Below, piece by piece: positions 38,783-48,990 of a stretch of DNA of 64,000 bases; position 1 is the first letter of the stretch, and every line of letters starts with the position of its first letter. The notes under the pieces are model-generated. The model had not been told where the DNA came from and did no database searches. It saw nothing but the letters and a program-made list of their open reading frames with translations. The position numbers and the translations under genes are program-made. The stretch comes from Hazenella coriacea (GTDB lineage: Bacteria; Bacillota; Bacilli; Thermoactinomycetales; Thermoactinomycetaceae). The stretch is taken from contig NZ_SMAG01000004.1 of assembly GCF_004341825.1 (NCBI RefSeq), positions 119,772 to 183,771 of the forward strand. The letters are read 5' to 3'.

Positions 38783-39655
38783 TTAATAGGTTTTCTGTTG
38801 GATCACCTGTGTCAATTGAGCAAATTCAGCTAGGTCTAAAGTTTCACCACGTCGTTTAGGATCAATCCCTGCTTCTACAAGCCACTGTTGTACTTCTTCT
38901 TTCGAAAATGAAGAAAGTAACCGGGCATGAAGCGTGTTTAATAACGTCTTTCTACGCTGTGCAAAGGCAGCTCGTACCACCTTAAAAAACAACTCCTCAT
39001 TTTGCACATCAACAGCGGGTCGTTGGCGTAATGTCAATCTTGTTACAGCAGAATCTACTTGAGGACGCGGAATGAACACATGACTCGGAACACGTGCCAC
39101 CGTTTCGGCTTCAGCAAAATATTGAACAAACACTGACAGTGAACCATAATCTTTGGTACCTGGTTTAGCTCCCAAGCGATCTGCCACTTCTTTTTGTATC
39201 ATAATGACAATATTAGTTAAGGGTAAACGAGCTTCGAGTAAACGGATAATAATTGGAGACGTGACATAGTAAGGCAGATTTGCCACTACATGAATCGAAT
39301 CAACATCTTGAAAATATTGATCAAATATCTCTGTAAGATCAATCGTAGTTGCATCACCATGGATAATCTCTACATGGCTTTGCTCTTGAAACAGTTGCTT
39401 GAGAACTGGAACTAAACGTTGATCCAGTTCAACTGCCACCACTTGAGAAGCTACTTCTGCTAGTCGTTCTGTCAAAGCGCCAATTCCTGGACCAATCTCT
39501 AACACTCCTGCGCGTTTGTTTAACTGTGATGCTTCCACAATTTTATCTAACACATGAGGGTCGGTGAGAAAATTTTGTCCTAAGCTCTTTTTTAATTGAA
39601 TCCCATATTGCGCTAAAATATCTCGGGTACGTAGTGAAATGGGTTTACGATTCAT
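38783..39655 (-). CDS. rsmA: 16S rRNA dimethyladenosine transferase
   Basis: 290 residues. It has KKSLGQNFLTDPHVLDKIV, the SAM motif VLEIGPGIGALT, the catalytic VANLPYYVTSPII (NLPY) and a C-terminal helical domain starting about residue 190. It dimethylates two adenosines in the 3' end of 16S rRNA. The start overlaps the rnmV stop by 11 bases, as usual for this pair. Confidence 0.98.
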   Translation of the reverse strand: MNRKPISLRTRDILAQYGIQLKKSLGQNFLTDPHVLDKIVEASQLNKRAGVLEIGPGIGALTERLAEVASQVVAVELDQRLVPVLKQLFQEQSHVEIIHGDATTIDLTEIFDQYFQDVDSIHVVANLPYYVTSPIIIRLLEARLPLTNIVIMIQKEVADRLGAKPGTKDYGSLSVFVQYFAEAETVARVPSHVFIPRPQVDSAVTRLTLRQRPAVDVQNEELFFKVVRAAFAQRRKTLLNTLHARLLSSFSKEEVQQWLVEAGIDPKRRGETLDLAEFAQLTQVIQQKTY

Positions 39656-40211
39656 CAGCTGTTTCCTTTCCGACCTTCTCCATCGCCTTGATTAGTTCTT
39701 CTTGTGAAATTCGTAAAACATGTAATCGGCGATAAAACTGTTTTGCATTTCCGTAGCCAATCTGGAGCACGTCGGCGATTTGCTGACGGTAACTTGCAGA
39801 ATTAGGGGAACCGACAAAGCCTAAGTCAACATAATCCTCCCAAGTAAGTGGAGGAGCTTCTTCTTTACTTTCAGATCGAACCTGGGCAAGAGCTTGAATG
39901 ATAGAGGTAGGTGAAGCATGTTCTACACCAATCTTATGTTTACCACGTGCTTCCTTCTGTGATAAAAAAGCATGCTTGACACCTGAGATCTCCTTAGATA
40001 TGATCCGACGGATTCGCTCTCCTGCTTGGTCGGGATCTGTAAAAACAATGACTCCCCGTTTCTGTTGAGCGCGACGAATTTCTGCTAACACATGATCACC
40101 AATGGCTGACCCTCGGGTCTCAATCGTGTCTGCATCCACCGCACGTTGAACGGCCACTGTATCATTTCGTCCTTCTACCACTATGATCTCCTTAATTTTA
40201 GTCAAAAACAA
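39645..40211 (-). CDS. rnmV: Ribonuclease M5
   Basis: 188 residues from a TTG at 40211 with AGAGGT upstream. The N-terminal Toprim domain has the catalytic glutamate in IIVVEGRNDTVAV and the DxD in VIFTDPDQAGERIRR-like sequence (about 60-72). The C-terminal domain binds rRNA. It matures 5S rRNA with L18. Overlaps ksgA and follows tatD; the yabE gene found between them in B. subtilis is missing here. Confidence 0.96.
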   Translation of the reverse strand: MFLTKIKEIIVVEGRNDTVAVQRAVDADTIETRGSAIGDHVLAEIRRAQQKRGVIVFTDPDQAGERIRRIISKEISGVKHAFLSQKEARGKHKIGVEHASPTSIIQALAQVRSESKEEAPPLTWEDYVDLGFVGSPNSASYRQQIADVLQIGYGNAKQFYRRLHVLRISQEELIKAMEKVGKETADES

Positions 40212-40331
40212 TAGAAATACCTCTTTCTTGAAAAAACTTAAAAATGATTATTACCAAAAACGATCACTGTCACCCATTCTCATCATTTTTCCCTTTTTTT
40301 ACTATTATTCAAACACCTAAGTGTAGGGTTA

Positions 40332-41108
40332 TTACATACCTTCCATCTTAAATAACCGCTTAGCATTATTAGTAGTCAATTGGGCAAGCTCTTCAAGAGA
40401 GAGTCCCCGAATCTGGGAGATTTGCTCAGCAACTAAACGGACATAACCAGTCTCATTTCTCTTTCCTCGATATGGGTGAGGAGCAAGATAAGGACAGTCT
40501 GTTTCCACTAAGAGGCGATCTTCTGGAACTTGGGCAGCGATTTCTTTTGGCAGATGAGCATTTTTAAATGTAACTGGACCACCCAAGCCAATCATAAAAT
40601 CCAGCTCAAGGCATGCATTCATAAAATCCAGATCTCCACTAAAGCAATGCATCACACCGCCAACTTCCTCTGCATGCTCTTCTTTTAAGATCTGCAAAAC
40701 ATCCTCATGGGCATCACGGTCATGGATGATGATCGGATAGCCAGTCTCCTTCGCAATCGCGATCTGTTTGCGGAACACTTCTTGTTGTACTTCCTTTGGC
40801 GATGTATCCCAGTAATAATCCAATCCCATCTCCCCAAGCGCAACCACTTTCGGATGTTTAGTTAATTCACGAATCCAATTCAGATCCTCTTCCGTACAAT
40901 CTTTCGCATCTTTGGGATGCCAACCCACAGAAGCATAAATAAAGTCATATTTATCGGCAAGCTCCAAAGTTGAAAGAATCGTTTTCCGATTAAATCCAAC
41001 GTTTATAATCGTCGACACCCCAAACTCCTCATGGGCTCTTCGAATCACTTCATCTCGATCTTCAGCAAATTGTTCATCATTTAAGTGTGCATGACTATCA
41101 AATAACAT
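40332..41108 (-). CDS. tatD: TatD family metal-dependent hydrolase
   Basis: 258 residues, TIM-barrel amidohydrolase fold. Metal ligands are visible in DSHAHLND, GEMGLDYYWD, IIIHDRDAHED, MHCFSGDLD and ETDCPYLAPHPYRGK. TatD proteins are 3'-5' DNases involved in DNA repair and apoptosis-like degradation. The ATG at 41108 is preceded by GAGGGAAATC. Located between lepB and rnmV. Confidence 0.96.
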   Translation of the reverse strand: MLFDSHAHLNDEQFAEDRDEVIRRAHEEFGVSTIINVGFNRKTILSTLELADKYDFIYASVGWHPKDAKDCTEEDLNWIRELTKHPKVVALGEMGLDYYWDTSPKEVQQEVFRKQIAIAKETGYPIIIHDRDAHEDVLQILKEEHAEEVGGVMHCFSGDLDFMNACLELDFMIGLGGPVTFKNAHLPKEIAAQVPEDRLLVETDCPYLAPHPYRGKRNETGYVRLVAEQISQIRGLSLEELAQLTTNNAKRLFKMEGM

Positions 41109-41141
41109 TGTTCGATTTCCCTCCCATAAAAGCCACCTGTA

Positions 41142-41660
41142 TCAATCGTAAGGAATCATCTGGAATCGCTCAAATGGTAACAGGATAAGATCTGCCCGTC
41201 CAACAATTTGACTGATTGGAATCGTTCCAATCACACGACTATCTGAACTGTGATTACGATTGTCTCCCATGACAAATATCTCTCCTGTTGGAACTAGCTG
41301 ATAGAACCATTGATCATCATCCATTTGCTCATTCAGATAAGATTCCTTTAATAATACCCCATTGCGATATACTTTTCCGTTTTTTATCATGATCTTATCA
41401 CCCGGTAACCCAATGACACGTTTAATAAAATCAATCTCTTGATCCGTATGAAAAACAATAATATCACCATATTCTGGGGGATGAACACGATATATCCATT
41501 GATTAACAATTAACAACTCACTTCCATGAAGGGTGGGTTCCATGGAATGTCCATACACCTCATACGGTGCATAAAAAAAAGTGCGAGTGATTACAGCAAC
41601 GATGAGTGCAAGTACAATAGAAACAAGCCACTCAAAAGCTATTCTCCTCTTCCCCACCAT
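41142..41660 (-). CDS. lepB: Type I signal peptidase
   Basis: 172 residues from the ATG at 41660 with GGAGGAACC upstream; a 22-codon extension lacks support. One N-terminal membrane anchor (about 12-30) precedes the catalytic serine in YGHSMEPTL (about 40) and lysine in IDFIKRVIGLPGDK (about 82), with GDNRNHSSDSR as box E. It cleaves secretory signal peptides on the outer side of the membrane. Placed between metS and tatD, where B. subtilis has no signal peptidase; it would process the exported proteins encoded nearby, among others. Confidence 0.95.
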   Translation of the reverse strand: MVGKRRIAFEWLVSIVLALIVAVITRTFFYAPYEVYGHSMEPTLHGSELLIVNQWIYRVHPPEYGDIIVFHTDQEIDFIKRVIGLPGDKIMIKNGKVYRNGVLLKESYLNEQMDDDQWFYQLVPTGEIFVMGDNRNHSSDSRVIGTIPISQIVGRADLILLPFERFQMIPYD

Positions 41661-41716
41661 GCGAGGTTCCTCCGTTGATCTCAGACATTGATACTTATTA
41701 TTCTCATGAACCTTAA

Positions 41717-41756
41717 TAAAAAACAAGTCTCCCCTGTTAGAAAAGGGAGACTTGTG
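41717..41756 (-). terminator. Terminator after metS
   Basis: ACAAGTCTCCC / GGGAGACTTGT stem, then TTTTTTATT on the minus strand, just past the metS stop. Confidence 0.85.
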
Positions 41757-41764
41757 AAAAGCAC

Positions 41765-43762
<1,998 letters not shown>

Positions 43763-43773
43763 TCAAATCAAAT

Positions 43774-44132
43774 TAAAAAAATCCCGTCCCCTGATTTGGG
43801 GCGAGATTTGTTCGCGGTACCACCCAATTTTAGCAAGAACAACAAAGAAATGTTCTTACTCTCTGGTTAAACCCAATAACGCGGGTATACGTTTTTTCCT
43901 ACTCTCCAAAGGGGTTCAGAAAAAAGTCTCAAGGGCCATGTTCATCAGGTTCATCTATACTGGCTTTCACCGATCCCAGCTCTCTGTTGATAGATTCGTC
44001 TAACTACTCTTCCCTCTCGAAGACGATTGGTTATTCACTTATCTAAGTTCAACAGTGTCAAAGGTGAAGATCAAGATCCGACGCTCTCAGATATTGATAA
44101 TAATTACCTCAAGACACAATAGATTTAAGTTA
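43774..44132 (-). promoter_or_regulatory. metS: T-box riboswitch of metS
   Basis: The canonical T-box sequence AGGGTGGTACCGCG appears as GGGTGGTACCGCG near 43812-43825. Stem I elements are present upstream (GAGAGCTGGG, GGTGAAAGCC), and GAACATGGCCCTTGAG offers an ATG methionine specifier triplet. The leader ends in a GCCCC-AAATCA-GGGG hairpin with TTTTTTT (43774-43812). Uncharged tRNA-Met would favour antitermination. Confidence 0.9.
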
Positions 44133-44138
44133 GCTTGT

Positions 44139-44166
44139 ATTATACACGATCCATTTAAATTTGCAA
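44139..44166 (-). promoter_or_regulatory. Promoter of the metS leader
   Basis: TTGCAA (44161-44166), 16-bp spacer, TATAAT (44139-44144) on the minus strand, about 7 bases before the start of the T-box leader. Confidence 0.6.
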
Positions 44167-44188
44167 GATTTAGTAGTTGAATCCCTAA

Positions 44189-44896
44189 TTATCTTTTCTT
44201 TTTTGTTCGTCGAGCAGTCATCTCTTTCCAAATCGCTGGAAATACCTTCTTTAAATAGACCACTCCTCGGATAAATGATTGACCTGTTTCCCTTACTTTA
44301 TAGTGTATGGGAACCTCAACCATTTGATACCCTTGGCGGATAATATTCAGCGTCATTACTTGTGCATAGTTATAATCATGAACAATCTCTAAATCACGTA
44401 GCACTTCTCGGTTGAAGGCGCGGAATCCTGACTGACCATCCCAAATCCATTTACGTAACAGAACCATCTGTAAGCTAGTAAACGCCATATTAGCAAGACG
44501 ACGATGCCATTTCATCCCCTGAATCTTCCCTTTAAATCGAGAGCCCATCACATAATCTACATCACCAGCTAAGATCGGGGCTACAACTTGAGGAATCTCC
44601 TCTGCTGGATACTCATCATCAGCATCAATCATCACTGCGAGATCAGCCCCCCGCTCATAAGCTGTTTTTAAACCTTTTCTTACAGCAGCTCCAAGTCCCT
44701 GATTAGTGGGAAAAGAGACAATCTCATCCGCACCTGCTTCCGTTGCCCGTTGAACAGTTTGATCACTGGATCCATCGTTCACCACCAGCACAACTATTTG
44801 CACCTCAGGATCAAAATAACGTGGAACTTTCTTGATCACCTTCCCAATCGACTCTTCTTCATTCCATGCAGGAATCACGATATAACACGTCTTCAT
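44189..44896 (-). CDS. Family 2 glycosyltransferase (DPM1/dolichyl-phosphate-like)
   Basis: 235 residues, GT-A fold. VIPAWNEEESIGKV is the nucleotide-sugar loop, VVNDGSSDQT the second motif, and MIDADDEYPAEEI the DxD metal site (about 92-100). A later SGFRAFNRE and the short C-terminus without membrane segments fit the DPM1-like, polyprenyl-phosphate sugar transferase group. The ATG overlaps the upstream gene by 4 bases (ATGA), so it is the last gene of a three-gene operon with an epimerase. The acceptor may be undecaprenyl phosphate; that is inference. Confidence 0.9.
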   Translation of the reverse strand: MKTCYIVIPAWNEEESIGKVIKKVPRYFDPEVQIVVLVVNDGSSDQTVQRATEAGADEIVSFPTNQGLGAAVRKGLKTAYERGADLAVMIDADDEYPAEEIPQVVAPILAGDVDYVMGSRFKGKIQGMKWHRRLANMAFTSLQMVLLRKWIWDGQSGFRAFNREVLRDLEIVHDYNYAQVMTLNIIRQGYQMVEVPIHYKVRETGQSFIRGVVYLKKVFPAIWKEMTARRTKKKR

Positions 44897-46335
44897 TTTT
44901 CAAGCTCCTTGATTGCTTCAGTCAACACAGGTCCACGTGAATGATCCGGGTATGGGGCTCCTAGTAAATAACAAAATGTAGGAGTGATTGAGGTCAGATT
45001 TCTTAATTCATGCACTTGATGTCCTTCTTTAATTTGTGGACCATGCATGATAAACGGCACAAACCGTTCCCCTTCATCGAGATGTGCATGTCCCCCAATG
45101 CCATCTGACTGACCGTGATCTGCGCAAACCATGAACACAGTATTTTCCATCATTCCTTGTTGCTTCAACCAGTGATAAAACTCCTCAATAAGTCGATCTG
45201 CTTCTTCAATTTTTTGCTTATATTCCTCATTAAGTGGACCTCGACTATGCCCTGTCTGGTCAACCGCAATCAATTGAATAGCCATCAGCTCTGGATTCTT
45301 TTGTAACATAATCTCTTTCGCTCTTGCCATAATGTTAGCATCAGCTTGCTCGTTATTCATCACAGCAGAGACCGTATCTACATCTTTCCCAAATGCATCC
45401 ACCAAGTGAGCAATCCCCAATAGTCGTCCTTGTTTCCCTACTTTTCGTAACTGATCAAATACACTTTGACAACGAACGCCTAGCTTCCATACCATGTTAC
45501 TTTTAATTCCATGATCTCGTGGATATGCTCCAGTAAAAATGGTAGAAAAACAAACAACTGTCCGTGCTGGGTAGATAGTCTCCATCGAAGTATACTCGGT
45601 TCCTGTTTGTTTCAACCAGTCAATAAATGGCGTGTCTGCTTCAGCCAATCGATCTTTCCGGCACCCATCAATCACCACCATCACCACTCGTTGTGCAAGC
45701 GCTTTTTCAGGTAAAGGCTCTTCTGTCAATCGATCAGGCTCTGCAGGCCTCCAATCAAACAAAGCTCGATGCATAAGGAATGTATAGATGCCAAAGCCTA
45801 CAACGAAAAGAACATAAGCTAAAACTTCTGTGGATGGAAAGCCAACTCGCTGATAAGCCCCTTGCATCACTGTTAACAGAAGTAAAAACTTAGGGATCTG
45901 CTCCTGTGCATTCCCACTTGTTGAGTCACTATGTACCATCACCATTTTCCAAAATCTTTTGTAGTTATCCAGAGGGGTCCCAATTCGCCAATGATAATAA
46001 AAAGTGCCCCAGAAAAAGATAGTAAAAAAAAGATAGATCGCAAGTGCTAATAAACTTAAGCCCAGATTCCAATGATCAAAAATCCCTATATACAAAACAA
46101 GGGGAAACCAGAGTAACCACCGTAGCTTCAAAGGAAAGTCATAGATATACATCAAAACTAATAAAGGTAAAGTCCAAATAATTGCAGTTACAAATGGAAC
46201 GATCTGAAATTGTAACGTAATCAGTTGATACAAGAGAAACACAGCAATCACAAAAACGGGAGTAAAACTTTTTCCTTCATTCACGACATTCCACACACGT
46301 GCCGCCGATTTCTCAATTTTAGAAGCTTGTCTCAT
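44893..46335 (-). CDS. Membrane-anchored alkaline phosphatase superfamily protein
   Basis: 480 residues. About five or six membrane segments between 25 and 190 are followed by a type I phosphodiesterase/nucleotide pyrophosphatase-like domain. The metal and nucleophile motifs are VVMVVIDGCRKDRL, a threonine in the YPARTVVCFSTIFTG stretch, AVDQTGHSRGP, and CADHGQSDGIGGHAHLD. The active site would face outward. Such enzymes cleave phosphodiesters or add phospho-groups to envelope polymers. I chose the ATG at 46335 with GAGGGG upstream. It sits between the epimerase and glycosyltransferase genes and is coupled to the latter. Substrate unknown. Confidence 0.85.
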   Translation of the reverse strand: MRQASKIEKSAARVWNVVNEGKSFTPVFVIAVFLLYQLITLQFQIVPFVTAIIWTLPLLVLMYIYDFPLKLRWLLWFPLVLYIGIFDHWNLGLSLLALAIYLFFTIFFWGTFYYHWRIGTPLDNYKRFWKMVMVHSDSTSGNAQEQIPKFLLLLTVMQGAYQRVGFPSTEVLAYVLFVVGFGIYTFLMHRALFDWRPAEPDRLTEEPLPEKALAQRVVMVVIDGCRKDRLAEADTPFIDWLKQTGTEYTSMETIYPARTVVCFSTIFTGAYPRDHGIKSNMVWKLGVRCQSVFDQLRKVGKQGRLLGIAHLVDAFGKDVDTVSAVMNNEQADANIMARAKEIMLQKNPELMAIQLIAVDQTGHSRGPLNEEYKQKIEEADRLIEEFYHWLKQQGMMENTVFMVCADHGQSDGIGGHAHLDEGERFVPFIMHGPQIKEGHQVHELRNLTSITPTFCYLLGAPYPDHSRGPVLTEAIKELEK

Positions 46336-46337
46336 TG

Positions 46338-47300
46338 TCACACCCCTCTCTTTTGAATTTTGAACCAGTCAACAAAACGCTCGATTCCTTGCTCAAATGT
46401 CATTGCTGGTGCATAACCTAACTCTGTGTTCACTTTTGAAAGATCAGCCCAAGTATGAGAAACATCCCCTTGTTGTGCGCCACAGATTTCTATTTCCGGG
46501 GAAATATGTAGCTGTTTCGCCAAACGTTGTACCATATCTAACAGTGAAATCGGATGACCTGAACCCACATTATACACTTGATAGCCAGTGCCCTGATTCA
46601 TCGCTAACCAAATTGCTTCCACCATATCCTCTACATATGTGTAATCACGGGTTGATTCTGGCTGAAAAAGTGGTAGCTTCTCTCCTGCCCACATCAGATC
46701 CGCAAACTTTCGAATAGCCATATCAGGTCGTTGCCCAGGTCCATAAACCGTAAATGGGCGTAAAGTCGTGCAATGAAATCCATACAGTTGATGGAAAGTG
46801 CGACAAAATCCCTCTGCAGCCCACTTAGCTGCAGCATAAGGAGATTCTGGAGTCTCTTTCATCATCTCTTCGCGTAGTGCAACTCCTTGAGGCTGCTCCC
46901 CGTATACAGAAGATGAAGAAAGGAAAATAAAATGAGGAATTTTCCTCTGTCCCGTCAAGTGAAGCAGTTGGACAGTTCCTTTTACATCTACTTCCACATA
47001 ATGAACCGGATCAATCAAAGAAGAGCGCACACCTGGAATAGCTGCTAAATGAAGCACACAATCCCATTCATTACTTGCAAAGATGGGCCTCAATGACGCT
47101 TCGTCGCAAATGTCTGCTTCAAACCAAGTCACTTTAGGGTCGTGTTCCCATCCTTTGATGCGACTTCGTTTCAAACTGGGATCATAGTATGGATCTAAGT
47201 TGTCAATCACCGCAATCTGATCCACTTGACTTTCTTTTCGCAATCGATTAACCAATGTGGCTCCAATAAATCCAGCACCACCTGTAACAATCACGTTCAT
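46338..47300 (-). CDS. NAD-dependent sugar epimerase/dehydratase
   Basis: 320 residues, extended SDR. NAD loop VTGGAGFIGATLVNRL at the N-terminus, catalytic SSSSVYGEQ and YAAAKWAAE (YxxxK), then the sugar-binding FTVYGPGQRPDMAI and STRDYTYVEDMVEA. Closest in pattern to UDP-glucuronate 4-epimerase / UDP-glucose 4-epimerase types. It presumably supplies a nucleotide sugar for the downstream glycosyltransferase, with which it shares an operon. Confidence 0.92.
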   Translation of the reverse strand: MNVIVTGGAGFIGATLVNRLRKESQVDQIAVIDNLDPYYDPSLKRSRIKGWEHDPKVTWFEADICDEASLRPIFASNEWDCVLHLAAIPGVRSSLIDPVHYVEVDVKGTVQLLHLTGQRKIPHFIFLSSSSVYGEQPQGVALREEMMKETPESPYAAAKWAAEGFCRTFHQLYGFHCTTLRPFTVYGPGQRPDMAIRKFADLMWAGEKLPLFQPESTRDYTYVEDMVEAIWLAMNQGTGYQVYNVGSGHPISLLDMVQRLAKQLHISPEIEICGAQQGDVSHTWADLSKVNTELGYAPAMTFEQGIERFVDWFKIQKRGV

Positions 47301-47332
47301 CTAATCACTTCCATCTCTACTCATTAAAGATA

Positions 47333-47368
47333 GGCAAAAAGCTAAGAAAGAAGTCTCTTTCTTAGCTC
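47333..47368 (-). terminator. Terminator after the lipoprotein gene and repeat copy 2
   Basis: AGCTAAGAAAGA / TCTTTCTTAGCT, 12-bp perfect stem with a 4-nt loop, then TTTTTG on the minus strand, 33 bases before the epimerase start. Confidence 0.85.
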
Positions 47369-47387
47369 CCCATTCTTTATTGTTTAC

Positions 47388-47565
47388 TCTAAATGAGCAT
47401 TTCCAGTTACATATTTATCCAAATTATGCCAGGTTGATGTTTCTCTATCTCACTCTCGTAGCGTATACGCAAAAGTCGTTCGTTAGAGAAACATCTCCCC
47501 TCCTAGGTTTTCTGGATCAAGCCACTTAGTTTCCAATCATTCAAGTGATTTTGCTCAAGTCGAGT
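47388..47565 (-). repeat. Dispersed intergenic repeat, copy 2
   Basis: The best-preserved copy. On the minus strand GATGTTTCTCT and AGAGAAACATC form a perfect 11-bp inverted repeat around a centre that includes ACTTTTGCG and CTACGAGAGTGAG. It lies in the 3' untranslated stretch of the lipoprotein gene, just before a terminator. Confidence 0.8.
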
Positions 47566-48689
47566 TATTTAGCAAAATAAGCTTTCGTTTGCACCAATTT
47601 GTCTTGAATCACTTTCGCTTCTTGCTTCGCTATGGTCTGATCACCCTTTTGAGTTGCCTCAAAGAACTGAGTGGCACTTTGGAAAAGTTTCTCTTTTTCC
47701 TCATGACCCAGTGCTTTTTCCAAATCTAACTCAATCGCTTTGAGAAACATGTTTGCCTCAAAAGCTTGTTCTGTAGCTTGATCTCGATTTTCCCAAGACT
47801 CACCCAATACTTTTGTGATATATCCTTCCACTTTTCCACTAAAAGTAACTACAAAAGATTGTTTTATGATCTTTGCATTGACGCCTTGGGGATTTTGATC
47901 AGGAGAAAACATGTGACCAATTTGCTCTGCAGCTTTAGCGTCTCCTTTAGATAGAGATTCTTGAATCGCTTGGTAAAATGCAAACCCTTCCAATTGTTGT
48001 ACTTTCGCTTTGGCTGGATCTGTCTTTACCGTTTCAGACACTTTTGTCGCATAAGCGTCCGTGGATAGATAAAAGACACGAAACATTGACTTATCTATAA
48101 TTTGCTTTTGAAGTAGGTAGTCTAGTTTCTTTTGTGATTGAATTGCTTTTTCTGCATCTGCAAAAGCTGTATCAATCTCGGTAGCAATTGTGGTCTTCAA
48201 TTGAGAGTCTCTTTTTTCTGCCGTCCCACGTAAAACATCATCATAGAAGACTTTTCCCTGTGCCAACGCAAGTAGTGCCTCATCTTTATTTCCGAAATTC
48301 TCGGTCACTTTTTCTTTAATGTTTGATTTCATTTCTTCATAAAAATAATGTTGTAAACTTTTCATTACAATCTGTTTTACCTCAGGAGCTTTGGCTTGCC
48401 CACCTTGTCCCGCATTGATATACGTATCAACCAGTTGATCAATTTCTGGTTGTGCTCCTTGTACCTGTGCTCTTAATTCTTGATCATAAACGGAACGAAC
48501 GACTCCGAGATCAGGTTGATCTTTTTGCCACTCATCATCTAGCTTTTGATAAGCTTGCGTAAGCTTTTTTTGACTAGATAGATCAAGCTTCTCTTGACTC
48601 ACTTCCTGTTTTGTCTCTGTTGGAGTTTGACCACACGCAGTCATCGTTCCTAATGCGATGACCATTGGGATAACAAGCCATTTCTTCAT
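47565..48689 (-). CDS. Helical lipoprotein, paralogous to the FTR1-linked exported protein
   Basis: 374 residues. A lipoprotein signal ends at MTAC (cysteine 19). The rest is predicted mostly helical. Residues 43-60 (LTQAYQKL...KDQPD) match residues 37-52 of the exported protein encoded at 50498-51271, and both continue with a similar NF...NK..LL.LA.G block, so they share a domain. The lipoprotein seems to hold a second helical copy near its C-terminus. I do not recognise a named family. Linkage to an iron permease suggests an extracellular role in metal capture, which is inference. ATG at 48689 behind AAAGGAGAG. Confidence 0.82.
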   Translation of the reverse strand: MKKWLVIPMVIALGTMTACGQTPTETKQEVSQEKLDLSSQKKLTQAYQKLDDEWQKDQPDLGVVRSVYDQELRAQVQGAQPEIDQLVDTYINAGQGGQAKAPEVKQIVMKSLQHYFYEEMKSNIKEKVTENFGNKDEALLALAQGKVFYDDVLRGTAEKRDSQLKTTIATEIDTAFADAEKAIQSQKKLDYLLQKQIIDKSMFRVFYLSTDAYATKVSETVKTDPAKAKVQQLEGFAFYQAIQESLSKGDAKAAEQIGHMFSPDQNPQGVNAKIIKQSFVVTFSGKVEGYITKVLGESWENRDQATEQAFEANMFLKAIELDLEKALGHEEKEKLFQSATQFFEATQKGDQTIAKQEAKVIQDKLVQTKAYFAK

Positions 48690-48990
48690 TGTGAAACTCT
48701 CCTTTAAATGTTTAGTTTACGATTAGTTACCAGTCATATCACTCATATATAAAAGATCAATATTCATCCTTCATGAGCTTGCGCCTTGCGAAGAAGTGGA
48801 TAAGTCCGCTCTTCCCTTCGATTCCATGAGAAGACCAACGGTGTAGCACTTTAATAAAGAGTTCTACTCTTATCCTCTTCGAAGGGTTCCACTAAGGATC
48901 AGTACAAAGTCATTTCGTACGAATCATCGATTCCTAGACTAGAGTAAATGGATACACCTCATCAGCGTTTTTGATCCGCTCAGAAAGCCT
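48690..48990 (-). other. Structured intergenic region upstream of the lipoprotein gene
   Basis: No ORF. On the minus strand CCCTTCGA (48879-48886) can pair with TCGAAGGG (48814-48821), and GGATAAG (48869-48875) with CTTATCC (48798-48804). The two pairings interleave, so they form a pseudoknot or are alternatives. A 25-bp stretch at 48776-48800 resembles 34060-34085. A weak TTGATC/TATGAC promoter may lie near 48740-48765. Confidence 0.4.

Noticed and set aside
47388..47565. Dispersed repeat as a known riboswitch
   Set aside because: I compared it mentally with SAM, TPP, lysine, glycine, c-di-GMP, c-di-AMP and T-box signatures and found no match.
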